29,347 nucleotides of DNA from Prevotellaceae bacterium UBA1746. GTDB taxonomy: Bacteria; Bacteroidota; Bacteroidia; Bacteroidales; Bacteroidaceae. Positions within the stretch are counted from its first letter, which is position 1; each line of letters starts with the position of its first letter. Positions 7,251 to 16,800 of the stretch are shown one piece after another. Position numbers and translations under genes: made by a program. The notes below the pieces were generated by a model. The model saw only the letters and a program-made list of their open reading frames with translations, made no database searches and had not been told where the DNA came from. The stretch covers positions 1 through 29,347 of the forward strand of contig CAJPJR010000023.1 in assembly GCA_905369775.1 (NCBI GenBank). The letters are read 5' to 3'.

Positions 7251-8612
7251 ATGACAAGAAAAAAGAAAATCACGCTTGGCTGCCTCGGGCTACTGCTCGC
7301 GGGACTGGCCGTGCTGTCCTACGTGCGCTGGAATGTGTGGTTCGGCAATCCCCCCGAAGCACCCTATGCGCCCCAGCCCACGCCTTCGCGCGTGCTACTC
7401 ACCTTCGGCAATGACGGGGCGCTCTCCCGCAACGTGAGTTGGCAATGCGATTCGGTGCTGCACACCTCGCATTTGGAGCTGGCTGCCGACGACGATACGG
7501 CGGTGATCTGCATTCCGGCCACCGGCGAAGTTTTTCATTCCCGCAGCGGCAAGGGCGCATTCTACGTGGCACGGCTCACTCACCTGGTCGACGGACAATG
7601 TTATCACTATCGTGTGGTGACAGACGGGAAGGCCTCGCCGTGGTACCGCTTCACGGCCAAAGATGCCGGGGCAGACCGTAATTTCTCGTTCCTCTATTTC
7701 GGCGATGTGCAAGACACCATCGGCGGCATTGCGCACCGCGAGATCATGAAGGCCTGGCAAGCTCACCCGGAAGTGGATTTCGCCGTGTTCGGCGGCGACC
7801 TCACCGAGCGACCCACCGACGAATATTGGAATGAAACCTTCCGCGATCTGGACACCATCGGCCAACAACTGCCCATCCTCTGCGCCACCGGCAACCACGA
7901 GTATTTGAAATACCCCATTCGCAAATTGGAGCGGCGCTTTTCGCTGGTTTTCTCCTATTTCCTCCAATCGATGGTGGGGAAAAACCAAGTTTACGCCCTT
8001 CGCTTCGGCAATCTCCAACTCTGCCTCCTCGATTCGAACCGAGAACTGCCCTATTTGCTGCAACAAAACAGTTGGCTCGAACAGCAAGTCAAGGGCGACG
8101 GCGCACGATGGAACGTGGTGGTGCTGCACCACCCCATCTATTCCGCCAAATCTGGCAGCAACAACCTGATGCAACGCTGGGCTTTCGCCTCGACGCTCAA
8201 CGACTATGCCGACCTTGTGCTCCAGGGGCACGAACATGCCTATGCCCGCATGACACGCCACGACGAAGACGGCCGCCCCACCACGCCGGTCTACACCGTG
8301 AGCCACTGTTCGCCCAAACAATACCGCATTGAATTCGACGAACGCTTCGACCGCTTCGGCACCGGCACCCAGTTCTACCAGCTCATTGCGGTGCGCGGCG
8401 ACACCCTGCAGATGAACACTTTCGACGCCGCCACGGGACGCCTCTACGACCGGGTCGACATCGTGAAAGGGATGCACGACCAAGTTCGCATCGTCGACGA
8501 AGGGAAACGCATCCCCGAGATTCTCCGCTTCACGCCCCGACCGGGCAATAAAAAAGATGCGGCCTTTGCCGACCGCATCCGCGACTACAAACGCCGCAAG
8601 GGCATTCGCTAA
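7251..8612 (+). CDS. Membrane-anchored purple acid phosphatase-like metallophosphoesterase
   Basis: The 453-residue product has one N-terminal membrane segment (about residues 7-24) with a positive KKK start, which is an anchor or uncleaved signal. A Fn3-like N-terminal domain (about 45-135) follows, then a calcineurin-like phosphoesterase domain. Metal-site motifs appear in order: GDVQ (D152), GGDLTE (D183), GNHEY (N215, H216), LHHP (H293/H294) and GHEHAY (H327, H329). The arrangement matches purple-acid-phosphatase-type enzymes that hydrolyse phosphomonoesters in the periplasm. The gene begins 16 nt after the sulfatase-fold gene and ends 11 nt before the next, so it is cotranscribed. It may remove phosphate groups from the same glycolipid that the neighbours build, but that is inference; no substrate can be read from sequence. 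Confidence 0.88.
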   Translation: MTRKKKITLGCLGLLLAGLAVLSYVRWNVWFGNPPEAPYAPQPTPSRVLLTFGNDGALSRNVSWQCDSVLHTSHLELAADDDTAVICIPATGEVFHSRSGKGAFYVARLTHLVDGQCYHYRVVTDGKASPWYRFTAKDAGADRNFSFLYFGDVQDTIGGIAHREIMKAWQAHPEVDFAVFGGDLTERPTDEYWNETFRDLDTIGQQLPILCATGNHEYLKYPIRKLERRFSLVFSYFLQSMVGKNQVYALRFGNLQLCLLDSNRELPYLLQQNSWLEQQVKGDGARWNVVVLHHPIYSAKSGSNNLMQRWAFASTLNDYADLVLQGHEHAYARMTRHDEDGRPTTPVYTVSHCSPKQYRIEFDERFDRFGTGTQFYQLIAVRGDTLQMNTFDAATGRLYDRVDIVKGMHDQVRIVDEGKRIPEILRFTPRPGNKKDAAFADRIRDYKRRKGIR

Positions 8613-8623
8613 ATCCATCTCTC

Positions 8624-9340
8624 ATGCAACAACTTCTCATCATCACGCCCGTCAAAGACAGCATCGACCACACCGTGCGCACCATGGAGGCCGTTGTGCA
8701 GTCGGAACTCGACGTTCCGCACCGCTACGTGGTGTTTAATGACAATTCGACGCCCGAAAACACCGCACGCCTCCACACGGAGGCAGCACGCCTGGGCGTG
8801 GAGGTCGTAGATCTGGCCACCCTCACCGATCACCCCTCGCCCAACTACCTCTTTGTGCTGCGCCGCTGTCGGAAAGAAGCCTTGGCCGACGATGCAGGAC
8901 TGCTGATTGTGGAGAGCGACGTGACGGTGCAACGCGACACGCTGCAAAAACTCTTCGACGGCGCAACGGCGCGCCCGAATTGTGGCATCGCCGCAGCGGT
9001 GACTGTGGACGAGGAGGGGAAAATCAACTACCCCTATCTCTATGCCCGCGGCAAAGAGGGACAAGATTACGACTGCAAGAAACATTGCTCCTTCTGTTGC
9101 TCGCTGCTCACGCCCGCGCTGCTGAAAGCCTGCGACTTCGACCGACTCGACGACTCGAAAAACTGGTTTGACGTGACAATTTCGCACGATAGTCTCGCAG
9201 CCGGACTGCACAACTACCTGTTCTGCTCGCTCCCCGTCGTGCATCGCCCACACGGCAGCCGCCCGTGGAAACAATTGAAGTACACCAACCCCATCAAATA
9301 CTATTGGACGAAATGGACGAAGGGATTCGACAAGATCTGA
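8624..9340 (+). CDS. Glycosyltransferase, GT2/GT-A type
   Basis: The 238-residue product has a GT-A-like start (LLIITPVKDSIDHTVRTMEA), VVFNDNS at about residues 36-42 and an ESDV motif at 97-100 in the place of the DXD metal-binding motif. A Cys-rich segment, CKKHCSFCCS (151-160), follows; it is unusual for a cytoplasmic glycosyltransferase. The C-terminal end is basic and aromatic (KYYWTKWTKGF), which suggests attachment to the inner face of the membrane. There is no membrane segment. It is the third gene of the operon, 11 nt after the phosphoesterase, and its last 28 nt overlap the next gene, suggesting translational coupling. Family assignment is moderate and the donor and acceptor are unknown. 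Confidence 0.75.
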   Translation: MQQLLIITPVKDSIDHTVRTMEAVVQSELDVPHRYVVFNDNSTPENTARLHTEAARLGVEVVDLATLTDHPSPNYLFVLRRCRKEALADDAGLLIVESDVTVQRDTLQKLFDGATARPNCGIAAAVTVDEEGKINYPYLYARGKEGQDYDCKKHCSFCCSLLTPALLKACDFDRLDDSKNWFDVTISHDSLAAGLHNYLFCSLPVVHRPHGSRPWKQLKYTNPIKYYWTKWTKGFDKI

Positions 9341-10833
9341 CCGCCCCCACTTCGACAGCCGACGGCTCGACGCCGCTCGTGTCGGTGATCATGCCGCTCT
9401 ACAATGCGGAGGCCTATGTCGAAGCCGCCATCCACTCGGTGCTGGCTTCCTCTTTTCGGTCCTTGGAAGTGGTGGTGGTGGACGATGGTTCGACCGACGG
9501 TTCGGCCAAGGTCGTGGAAACGTTGGCCGAAACCGACCGTCGCGTTCGTTTGCTCCACCAAGCGAACGCGGGTCCCTGTCGCGCACGCAATGTCGCGGTG
9601 GCCGCCTCGCGGGGTCACTACATTCTGCCGGTCGATGCCGACGACCTGCTCGCACCGTCCTTCATTGCAGACGCGGTCGCCGTGCTCGACCAACAACCTG
9701 AGGTGAAAGTTGTGCGCCCCACGATTGATTTCATCGGCAGACGCAGTGGGCGCTGGCACCTCCCCGATTTCTCGCTCCGACTCTTGGCACGTCGCAACCA
9801 CATTGCGGCCTGCGCCCTCTACCGACGCGAAGATTTCGACCGCGTGGGAGGTTATTGTGAGGAGATCAAAGCGCGAGAGGATTGGGATTTCTGGATTTCG
9901 ATGCTCAAACACGGAGGAAAAGTGGTGCGCCTGCCCGAAGTGGGCTACTACTACCGCGTGGTGGCGCACTCCAAACGCTTCCGCGATCGGAAACTCGCCG
10001 CTCACGTCATTCGCACGCTCAATATTCGGCACGCAGCCTTCTTCGAACAACAACTGGGAGGACCTTTGCGCCGCATGCGCTCTTGGTCTCGCTGGATCAA
10101 TGCGCTCACCCGTCCGCTCCGCTACCGCAAAACGGTCACGGCCGAGGTGGCGCCGCCCGTAAAACAGTTTGTTGAAGAACTGCCGTGGCGTTTTGCATCG
10201 GAAGGTCGCGAGATTTTCAAAAACAGGAATGCGATTCGCCGCTTCGAGGTGGGGGAAGACACGCTCGTGGTAAAGGAATTCTGCCTGCCCCACGCCTTCA
10301 ACCGCTTTGTCTATCGGTGGTTCCGTTCATCGAAGGCACAACGCTCTTTCGAATATGCCCGCGCACTGCGTGCCCACGGCATCGGTTCGCCCGAACCGCT
10401 GGGCTACTGCGAGACCGGCACCTGCTTTGCACTGGGCTACAGCTACTACGTTTCGCGCTGTTCCACCCTGCCTTACAACTTCCGCCACCTGATCGGAGTG
10501 GAGTCGGAAACGGAAGAGAAAGCCTTGCGCGCCATCGCCGAAACCACCGCCCGCCTGCACGAAGCAGGCTACTGGCACAAAGACTATTCGGGCGGCAACA
10601 TCCTTTGGGGCGAAACGCCGAACGGCATCGCCGTGGAACTGATCGACCTCAACCGCATGCGACTCGGAACCGTATCGCTCGAACGAGGTTGCGCCAACTT
10701 TGACCGATTGGAAGCCACTCCACGACAACAACGCATCATGGCCGAAGCCTATGCTGCGGCACGTGGTTTCGACATCGAAGCCGTTTTCCGCCTGATCGTG
10801 GAGGCCAGAAATCGGAAAAAGAACGCTCGCTGA
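9313..10833 (+). CDS. Fused GT2 glycosyltransferase and LPS (Kdo/WaaP-type) kinase
   Basis: The 506-residue product joins two enzymes. Residues about 22-245 are a GT2 domain: VSVIMPLYNAEAYVEAAI, VVVDDGSTDGS (54-64), DADD (108-111, metal) and ARED-WDFW (187-194). Residues about 290-500 look like a protein-kinase-fold lipopolysaccharide kinase: VVKEF with K321, a helix Glu (E347), the catalytic loop HKDYSGGNIL (H422, D424, N429) and the metal-binding IDLNR (D445). Such kinases phosphorylate Kdo or heptose in the LPS core. I chose the ATG at 9313; a GTG at 9265 would lengthen the overlap with the previous gene from 28 to 76 nt. The frame is continuous between the domains, with no stop or slippery run, so this appears to be a true fusion. 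It is the last gene of the operon. It probably adds a sugar and phosphorylates the core; order and substrates are inferred. Confidence 0.87.
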   Translation: MDEGIRQDLTAPTSTADGSTPLVSVIMPLYNAEAYVEAAIHSVLASSFRSLEVVVVDDGSTDGSAKVVETLAETDRRVRLLHQANAGPCRARNVAVAASRGHYILPVDADDLLAPSFIADAVAVLDQQPEVKVVRPTIDFIGRRSGRWHLPDFSLRLLARRNHIAACALYRREDFDRVGGYCEEIKAREDWDFWISMLKHGGKVVRLPEVGYYYRVVAHSKRFRDRKLAAHVIRTLNIRHAAFFEQQLGGPLRRMRSWSRWINALTRPLRYRKTVTAEVAPPVKQFVEELPWRFASEGREIFKNRNAIRRFEVGEDTLVVKEFCLPHAFNRFVYRWFRSSKAQRSFEYARALRAHGIGSPEPLGYCETGTCFALGYSYYVSRCSTLPYNFRHLIGVESETEEKALRAIAETTARLHEAGYWHKDYSGGNILWGETPNGIAVELIDLNRMRLGTVSLERGCANFDRLEATPRQQRIMAEAYAAARGFDIEAVFRLIVEARNRKKNAR

Positions 10834-10911
10834 GTGCAAGTTGCACTTCCCCGCAATCGGCAACCGCCCGGATACTCATAGCCTCCACATTGAAACGCAT
10901 AGAACGAAAGC

Positions 10912-10952
10912 GCCCCTCTCTCCTACCCACAATAAGGATTGGAGAGAGGGGC
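10912..10952. terminator. Strong hairpin between convergent operons, probable bidirectional terminator
   Basis: GCCCCTCTCTCC (10912-10923) and GGAGAGAGGGGC (10941-10952) form a perfect 12-bp stem with a 17-nt loop. It lies 79 nt after the plus-strand operon and 174 nt after the end of the minus-strand operon. Neither side has a clean T-tract, though both are T-rich (plus: ACTTGGTTGTATTG). Confidence 0.6.
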
Positions 10953-11125
10953 ACTTGGTTGTATTGCTGTCCTCAAAAAAGTTTCGGCGCCGGAAAAATC
11001 GCATTCCGTCACCAATGAATAGAGAGATGCTAAAGCATTTCCCCCCAAAAAAATCCACGCACAATTAACAGACCTTGCGAATGGTGCCGTTATGTCGATT
11101 TACAATGGGGCAGACCGACTTTTTT

Positions 11126-11959
11126 CTACCGTCGGCACAAGCCATGCCATAAATCATGAAGCAGCAACTTCAACATATTGCGCAACATGATCATATCGCG
11201 GCGTAAAACAGAGGACTGTTGCATGCCGTACATGATTTTCCGCTCATAGCGCGTATTGCCGATCAGCGCTTTGCGCAATCTGGGGGGGATCAATTTTTCG
11301 CGCACACGTTCCATTTCCTCCAATCGCACACTTTCCATCTCCTTCAACGAAGAAATCCCTGAAGGATCGAAAGTGGCCACACATAAATTGAGGCGTTCGT
11401 AAGTTGCGTCGGAGAAAAACAGTTCGCGAAAGAACCATTCCCAGTCCGACACGATTTTGTTTTCCTCGTTGTAGGGTTGATCTAACAATCGTTGGCGGCG
11501 AATGAAAGCCGCTTGATGGGAAAGCGTACGGGTGATGATATAATGGAAATAGACTTCCTCCGGAGCTTTGACGAATTTCTTACGCTTTCCCGGTCGGTGA
11601 AGATCACCTACGTAAATGTCTTTCCCTTTTAATTGCGGTATCACACGGGCCAGGACATCGTCCTCGTAAAACGTGTCACCGGAGTTCATAAAGATCACAT
11701 ATTCTCCGGTAGCCATGGCCACAGCCTTATTCATCGCGTTGTAAATACCGCCATCGGGTTCACTGACCCAACGATCGATGCGATCCGCATGGGTATGAAT
11801 GAGCTCGACACTTCCATCCGTGGAAGCCCCGTCCACCACCACCAATTCGAAATCATGGGTGGACTGCCGAAACACGGAATCCAACGTGCGTCTGAGTCCT
11901 TCAGCGTTATTCAAGTTGATCGTAATGACACTGATTTTCTCACGATGTGTATAGGTCAT
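11126..11959 (-). CDS. GT2 family glycosyltransferase
   Basis: The 277-residue product is a cytoplasmic GT-A enzyme that transfers a sugar from a nucleotide donor. Motifs: ISVITINLNNAEGL (9-22), VVDGASTDGS (41-50), SEPDGGIYNAMNKAV (66-80), FMNSGDTF (90-97, occupying the DXD position) and SDWEWF (171-176). The C-terminal 70 residues are rich in K, R, M and L and may hold the enzyme at the inner membrane. Its ATG overlaps the stop of the upstream gene as ATGA (11956-11959), so the pair is translationally coupled. It is a clear paralogue of that neighbour, with shared VSEPDGGIY and MNSGDTFY blocks. It is the last gene of the acyltransferase operon. Donor and acceptor are unknown; a role in LOS-core or other surface-glycan assembly is inferred from context. 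Confidence 0.88.
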   Translation of the reverse strand: MTYTHREKISVITINLNNAEGLRRTLDSVFRQSTHDFELVVVDGASTDGSVELIHTHADRIDRWVSEPDGGIYNAMNKAVAMATGEYVIFMNSGDTFYEDDVLARVIPQLKGKDIYVGDLHRPGKRKKFVKAPEEVYFHYIITRTLSHQAAFIRRQRLLDQPYNEENKIVSDWEWFFRELFFSDATYERLNLCVATFDPSGISSLKEMESVRLEEMERVREKLIPPRLRKALIGNTRYERKIMYGMQQSSVLRRDMIMLRNMLKLLLHDLWHGLCRR

Positions 11960-12756
11960 TTATGGATAGCTGTAAAAAACAATTTCAAACTATAACGTAA
12001 CAAGCGAATTCTTTCTCTCACCGAATCAACGTGTTCGAGGAACGTTCTCAACTTGAATCTCACGTCGTGCACATTGAAGCGATGAGCAGCGATCATTCGC
12101 TCGCTAAAATGATCGCGCAACATGGGGAGAACGTAGTCGTCTAACTTACCTTCAGCCAGACACACCGACGAAATGCCTGTGGTATCGTAATTACAAATCA
12201 CCGTCTCCAAACATTCATACGTGCCATCGCGCACCAACAATTCGTAGAGCTGCTGTTCCCAATCTGCTACAATCGGAACATCTTCACGATAAGGACGCGC
12301 TTTCAGTAATTCGGCACGGATGAAAGTAGACTGATGGGGTAAAGACTGATTGAAAAAGAAAAGAGGACCAACCGATGTGGGGGCTTTTCTGATTTTCCCA
12401 TCCAGACAGACCCCTCCGGTGTAGAAATCTCGATGACTTTCCAAGGCGGGAGCCACTTGCTCCAACACCTCTGCATCATAAAAGGTGTCGCCCGAATTCA
12501 TAAACAGCAAATACTCGCCCGAGGCGATTGCGATCCCTTTATTCATCGCAGGGTAAATTCCGCCGTCAGGCTCACTGACCCAGTGATCAACACGGGTCGC
12601 CTGATCTTCAAGCAGCGTTTTACTGCCGTCGGTAGAACCACCGTCAATCACGATGTATTCGTAGTCCGAATAAGTTTGAGCCAATGTCGACTGCAGCGTC
12701 GCGCGGAGCCCTTCTCGGTTATTATAATTGACGGTGATCACTGAAATCTTTGGCAT
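11956..12756 (-). CDS. GT2 family glycosyltransferase (paralogue of the downstream gene)
   Basis: The 266-residue product starts at the ATG at 12756 (MPKISVITVNYNN). An in-frame TTG at 12777 also exists but would add only seven residues before the domain. Motifs: VIDGGSTDGS (36-45), WVSEPDGGIYPAMNKG (59-74), FMNSGDTFY (85-93) and ADWEQQLYE, all standard GT2 elements, with NSGD at the DXD position. It begins 17 nt after the acyltransferase gene and overlaps the following GT gene by 4 nt (ATGA). Tandem paralogous GTs behind an LpxL-like gene suggest successive sugar additions to one lipid-linked acceptor. This is inference; the chemistry cannot be read from the sequence. Confidence 0.88.
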   Translation of the reverse strand: MPKISVITVNYNNREGLRATLQSTLAQTYSDYEYIVIDGGSTDGSKTLLEDQATRVDHWVSEPDGGIYPAMNKGIAIASGEYLLFMNSGDTFYDAEVLEQVAPALESHRDFYTGGVCLDGKIRKAPTSVGPLFFFNQSLPHQSTFIRAELLKARPYREDVPIVADWEQQLYELLVRDGTYECLETVICNYDTTGISSVCLAEGKLDDYVLPMLRDHFSERMIAAHRFNVHDVRFKLRTFLEHVDSVRERIRLLRYSLKLFFTAIHK

Positions 12757-12773
12757 CGCACAGGTGGTCTTAT

Positions 12774-13694
12774 TCAATTGCTACCGGATTTATTCTTTTC
12801 TTTCTCCCACATCTCACGCGTGCGTTTCCAGCGGTTGTGCGTCCAGAGCCAAAGATGAGGATCACGGCGGATGCTGGTTTCGAGTGCTTGCGCAAAAGCA
12901 TCCGTCACGGGATAAGGCGAGTCGCTGTTTGCATCGACCTTGAGCTCTCGCAGCTCAGCGCGGTAGTATCCGCGGCGCGGACGCGTCACATCGACGTAGA
13001 AATAGCGAGCTCCCACCGCACGGCCGATCTTTTCGGCGCCGGTGAAGAAGAACGTGTCGTGATGCAAGAACGGTGTCCAATGGTGCATCGCCTCCCATTT
13101 GGGCGACTGGTCGGAAATGAAACCGATCATGGCTCGCCGTCCTTCGCGTTTCCAACCGAGCACCGTGCGTAACGTCTCTTTCATCGCGATGCTCGTCGCC
13201 CCAAAGCGTCCGCGGATGTGGAGAAACAGGCGATCCATCACCCGGTTGTGCAGCGGGTGGTAGATCTGGCCGCAAACCTCGTCGGCTTTTGTCCACAGCG
13301 GAATGCTGGAAATCCATTCCCAGTTGCCCAAGTGCCCCAAATAGAGGAAACAATACGGCTCGCCCTCCGCTTCGAGTTCGAGATCCACGTCGGTGAGATT
13401 CACCATCTCCATGCGCCGTCGCATCTCGTCGGCCGAGATCGACATCAATTTCAGCGTCTCTACCACATAGTCCGAAAACCAGCGGTAGAAGTCACGTTCG
13501 ATCCGGCGAAGCCGCCGCTCGTCGTAGTCGGGAAAACTGTCGTGCAGTTGCTTTCTCACCAAAGGGCGACGATAGCGCAACACATAATAAATCAATGGAA
13601 AGAACACCACATCGGAGAAAATGTAGTGCACACGCAGCGGCATCCACGAACAGAGGAACCAAAGGCATCGACTGAGGCGAAAGAGAATATCCAT
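12774..13694 (-). CDS. LpxL/HtrB-type lysophospholipid (lipid A) acyltransferase
   Basis: The 306-residue product belongs to the family that adds secondary acyl chains to lipid A at the inner membrane. It has one N-terminal hydrophobic region (about residues 5-38). The acyltransferase HX4D/E motif is LGHLGNWEW (119-127), with H121 and E126 as the catalytic pair. Other family features are GFISDQSPKW (191-200) and the C-terminal WLWTHNRWK (282-290). I chose the ATG at 13694 because an upstream in-frame ATG (13778) would place the terminator hairpin and promoter inside the gene. Two GT2 genes follow closely, so it heads a three-gene operon. Alternatives such as aminolipid or ornithine-lipid acylation are possible, but lipid A is the best guess. 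Confidence 0.88.
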   Translation of the reverse strand: MDILFRLSRCLWFLCSWMPLRVHYIFSDVVFFPLIYYVLRYRRPLVRKQLHDSFPDYDERRLRRIERDFYRWFSDYVVETLKLMSISADEMRRRMEMVNLTDVDLELEAEGEPYCFLYLGHLGNWEWISSIPLWTKADEVCGQIYHPLHNRVMDRLFLHIRGRFGATSIAMKETLRTVLGWKREGRRAMIGFISDQSPKWEAMHHWTPFLHHDTFFFTGAEKIGRAVGARYFYVDVTRPRRGYYRAELRELKVDANSDSPYPVTDAFAQALETSIRRDPHLWLWTHNRWKRTREMWEKEKNKSGSN

Positions 13695-13701
13695 TACTGA
13701 G

Positions 13702-13709
13702 CAAAGGTA
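13702..13709 (-). promoter_or_regulatory. Candidate -7 element of the acyltransferase-GT operon
   Basis: TACCTTTG on the minus strand (13709-13702) is identical to the rpsL -7 box. No TTG is found 19-21 nt upstream; that position reads GGT/GTC. Transcription would start only a few bases before the ATG at 13694, so the mRNA would be nearly leaderless, or an additional promoter exists upstream. Confidence 0.4.
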
Positions 13710-13740
13710 CGAAAAAACACGGAGCCGACACCGTCTTGAA

Positions 13741-13773
13741 ACAAAAATCCCCGTCCAACGAGGGACGGGGATT
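13741..13773 (-). terminator. Rho-independent terminator of the 1258-residue secreted protein gene
   Basis: On the minus strand AATCCCCGTCC and GGACGGGGATT form an 11-bp stem around a 6-nt loop, followed by TTTTTGTTT. It lies 39 nt after the stop codon at 13812. Confidence 0.9.
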
Positions 13774-13811
13774 CTCATTTCTGTTCGACCACAAGGGTCG
13801 GATGGGGGGGC

Positions 13812-16800
13812 TTATTTGACGATGACCTTCTTACCGTTGATCACGTAGACGCCTGCGGGGAGTTGCTTGGCAGCCTTCAGGCGCACACCACCGAGGGTGT
13901 AGACGCCGTTGCCGGCAGCAGCGGGTGCGAAGCGCACAGCGCCGATCGTGGTCACGATACCGTTGGCGGGAATTACGAGGTCGCCGGCTTCGGTGGTGGG
14001 TTGGAGCTTACCGAAGTAGCCCGTGTTGGCTTCCACCTTGTCTCCCTTTTCAGAGAGGAGCACCTTCGTGCGGTCGGCACTGAGTACACCGTTTTCGACA
14101 GCGAGTTCCGTCTTTTCGAACACACCCTTCAGTCCATCAGTAGATTGTGCGGGAGTGAACGTAGCGTTCAGTTGCTTGTAGTCCGTAGCCACGGGGGTCA
14201 CGTTGATGAAGTCGTCGGTGTTGCCATTGGCCGGTTTGTAAATCACAGCCTGACCTGCGGGGATCACGCCCTCAGCCTTCTTGAGCACCACATCCTTCGT
14301 AGCGGCGTTCTGACCGATCACGTGGTAGAATCCGTCGTTGGCCTGCACCTTGATGGCAAACGGCAGGGTAACGATCTGGAATCCCGTCTTGCTCTGGAGT
14401 TCATAAACGACACCGTCGGCGAGCACGTCGTTGAGTTCGTTTTCATCAACTGCCTTGAACGAGAAGGCCGAGTTGTCGGCACCCTTCGCCACGTTCCAGG
14501 TTACGATGTAAGGACTCATCGAACGGGCATCGGGTTGTGCGTTGACATAACGATTGGTCGTTTTGCCGTTGCCCACTACGAGGTTGAAAGCACCCGGCAC
14601 CTTAGCATATTCGATAGCAATCGTGCTCGGTTTTTCGCTCTGGCGCATTGCAGCGCCGTTCTTCGTGGTGTCGCGTTCCAGGTAGAGACCGGTGTAGAGG
14701 TTCTTGAAGGTGTAGCCACCATTCACTTTCTCCACCTTCCAGTAGTATTCGAGGTGCGACTTGCGATTGGCCGTTTCTTTGTAGGCCGCATCTGCACCGA
14801 CCACATTGGGATCAGCGGGTTCGGTACCTTCGAAGTGGATGGTCCAATAGCTGTCACGCGAAGAGCCCTTAGCAGCAATTACCTTGCCGTTGTTGCTCTT
14901 GTTAGACGATTCACTCTGGATCATGTAGACACCGTCGGTCGGAGCGAGGAGGGCGTTGTCCATGTCGGTGAGCGCAGCTTGCATCTGTGCCACCATTTCG
15001 TTCACCTCGGCGATGTTGGGTTGGCGCGTGGCCTGGATACCTGCGAGTTTCTGGCTCACGGCATCGGCAGCCGCCGTCAGTGCAGCTTTGGCACCGGCCT
15101 TGTAGTAACCGAGACGTCCGGCGTTGTCGCCCGTGGCCTCCTCGGCGGTGGTGGCGATTTCCTTTGCCTTCGCGATCAGCTCCGTCACGCGGGCGGGATC
15201 GGGATAGTTGGCCAAGAACTTTTCGTAGACTTTCTGCAAAGCGTCGGTCGTGGCATCGGTTGCCTTTTCAGCCTTCACTTCGGCACGGGCCTTCTTGATG
15301 GCATCGGCAAGTGCCGTCACGTCGGCTGCGGGAACAGAAGCGATGGGCGAAGCCACCTGGTCGAAAGCGCCTTTGTAGACGCGGAATTCAGAACCGTAGA
15401 AGAACTTGTTGCCGCTGTTCATCGCGTTGTTGCCACCGTTGGTCAGCACTTCCATGCGGTAGTACTTGTAAGGCTGGGGCGCCTTGAAGTGGACGGTACC
15501 TACGGCATTGTTGATCTTCGTGTCGGCATTGAGCTGGAGTGCATACGGATAGGTGAAGGTGCTTATCGTAAGCGAATCCCAACCGTTTTTCTTCCAAGCG
15601 TCGTAGTCCACGACTTCCGTGCCGTCTTCCTTGGTCGAAGTGGTCTTGGTCACATCGAGCTTCGCAGCATCGTTCGTACCCCAGAAGGCCACGCGAACGG
15701 GCGCTCCATTGCTGAGGGCCGATTGTCCGTTGAGACGCTTCACCCACTTGAGGAGGAGTTCGTCTTGGGCGTCGTCGAGCGAGAACTGGAGATAGTGGTT
15801 CTTCAGCCAAGCATCGTTGCCACCGTGCCACGAGGTGTGGAAGTAGGTCGAAGTATTGTTGTCGAGCAAGACAGCGAGTTCGTGGTCAGCTCCCGTACCT
15901 TCTTGAGGGTCAGCCATCGGGCAAGCGAGCTTGTCGGCCGTCTGCACGAGTCCGTCCACTGCTTCCACCGTGCCGGAGGTAGCAGATTCGATCTTGTTGC
16001 CCGAAGCGTCGACTGCCATGTAGCGATAGCCGGCATCGAGTGCATTCTGCGCTTGGTCGACGAGTCGCTGGAGTTTGGCGTTGCGGCGAGGTTGCTCCAT
16101 GAGTTGGCGCAACTTGGCAATTTCACTGTCGCTGATGGTGCGCACGTGCCACGACGAACCGTCGGAGGTCCAGTCCCAAGGCACCACGTTGGTCAACGCG
16201 CGCTCGGTGTGGATACCGGAGTATTCGGCCGAGGATTTGGGCAGGTCGGGCGAATAGAAGGAGAAGAATCCGGGGATCTTCGGGTTCGCCTGAATGTTGT
16301 AGGTGTTGACAGGGTTTTCGGTCACCGAGATCGACTGGTAGAGCTGCGAAGCCGTACCGATGTAGTTACCGGTCTCGAAGTTACGGAAATAGAACAGGCC
16401 TTTTTCCTTGGCTGCCACCACTTCCCACACCATTTTGCAAGTGTTGTAAGAGAGGGTGTCGGCCTCACGGTAATCGACGCCGTCGTTTTCTCTGAGGGTC
16501 CAGCGGAGGGTGCGATCGCCGGGATCCACGGCCGAGCGGTCATAGAGTGCACCGCCGTCGTAGCCGCTTCCGGTTTCGGCACGCCAGCTCGTCATGATGT
16601 AGTAGCCGGGAACGAGCGGGTTGGGCGTGGAAACGAAATCCTGGTAAGCGGGGAGGATGGCCTCGGCCACCGCTTCGATTTCGGCATCGGTGCCGGTCGC
16701 TGTGCCGTCGGCATAAGCCTTGGCCTTCTCCCAGAGTGCCACGAGCTTGTCGTGCTTCTCCTTGGAATACTGTGCCACACCGTTGCCGAGCGGGTAGTTT

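Noticed and set aside
9265..9312. GTG start for the GT2-kinase fusion
   Set aside because: It would enlarge the overlap with the preceding gene to 76 nt and add a sequence unlike GT2 N-termini. The ATG at 9313 is sufficient.
10912..10952. Riboswitch or attenuator as an explanation for the 12-bp hairpin
   Set aside because: It lies between the 3' ends of convergent operons, with no downstream gene to regulate; a terminator role is simpler.
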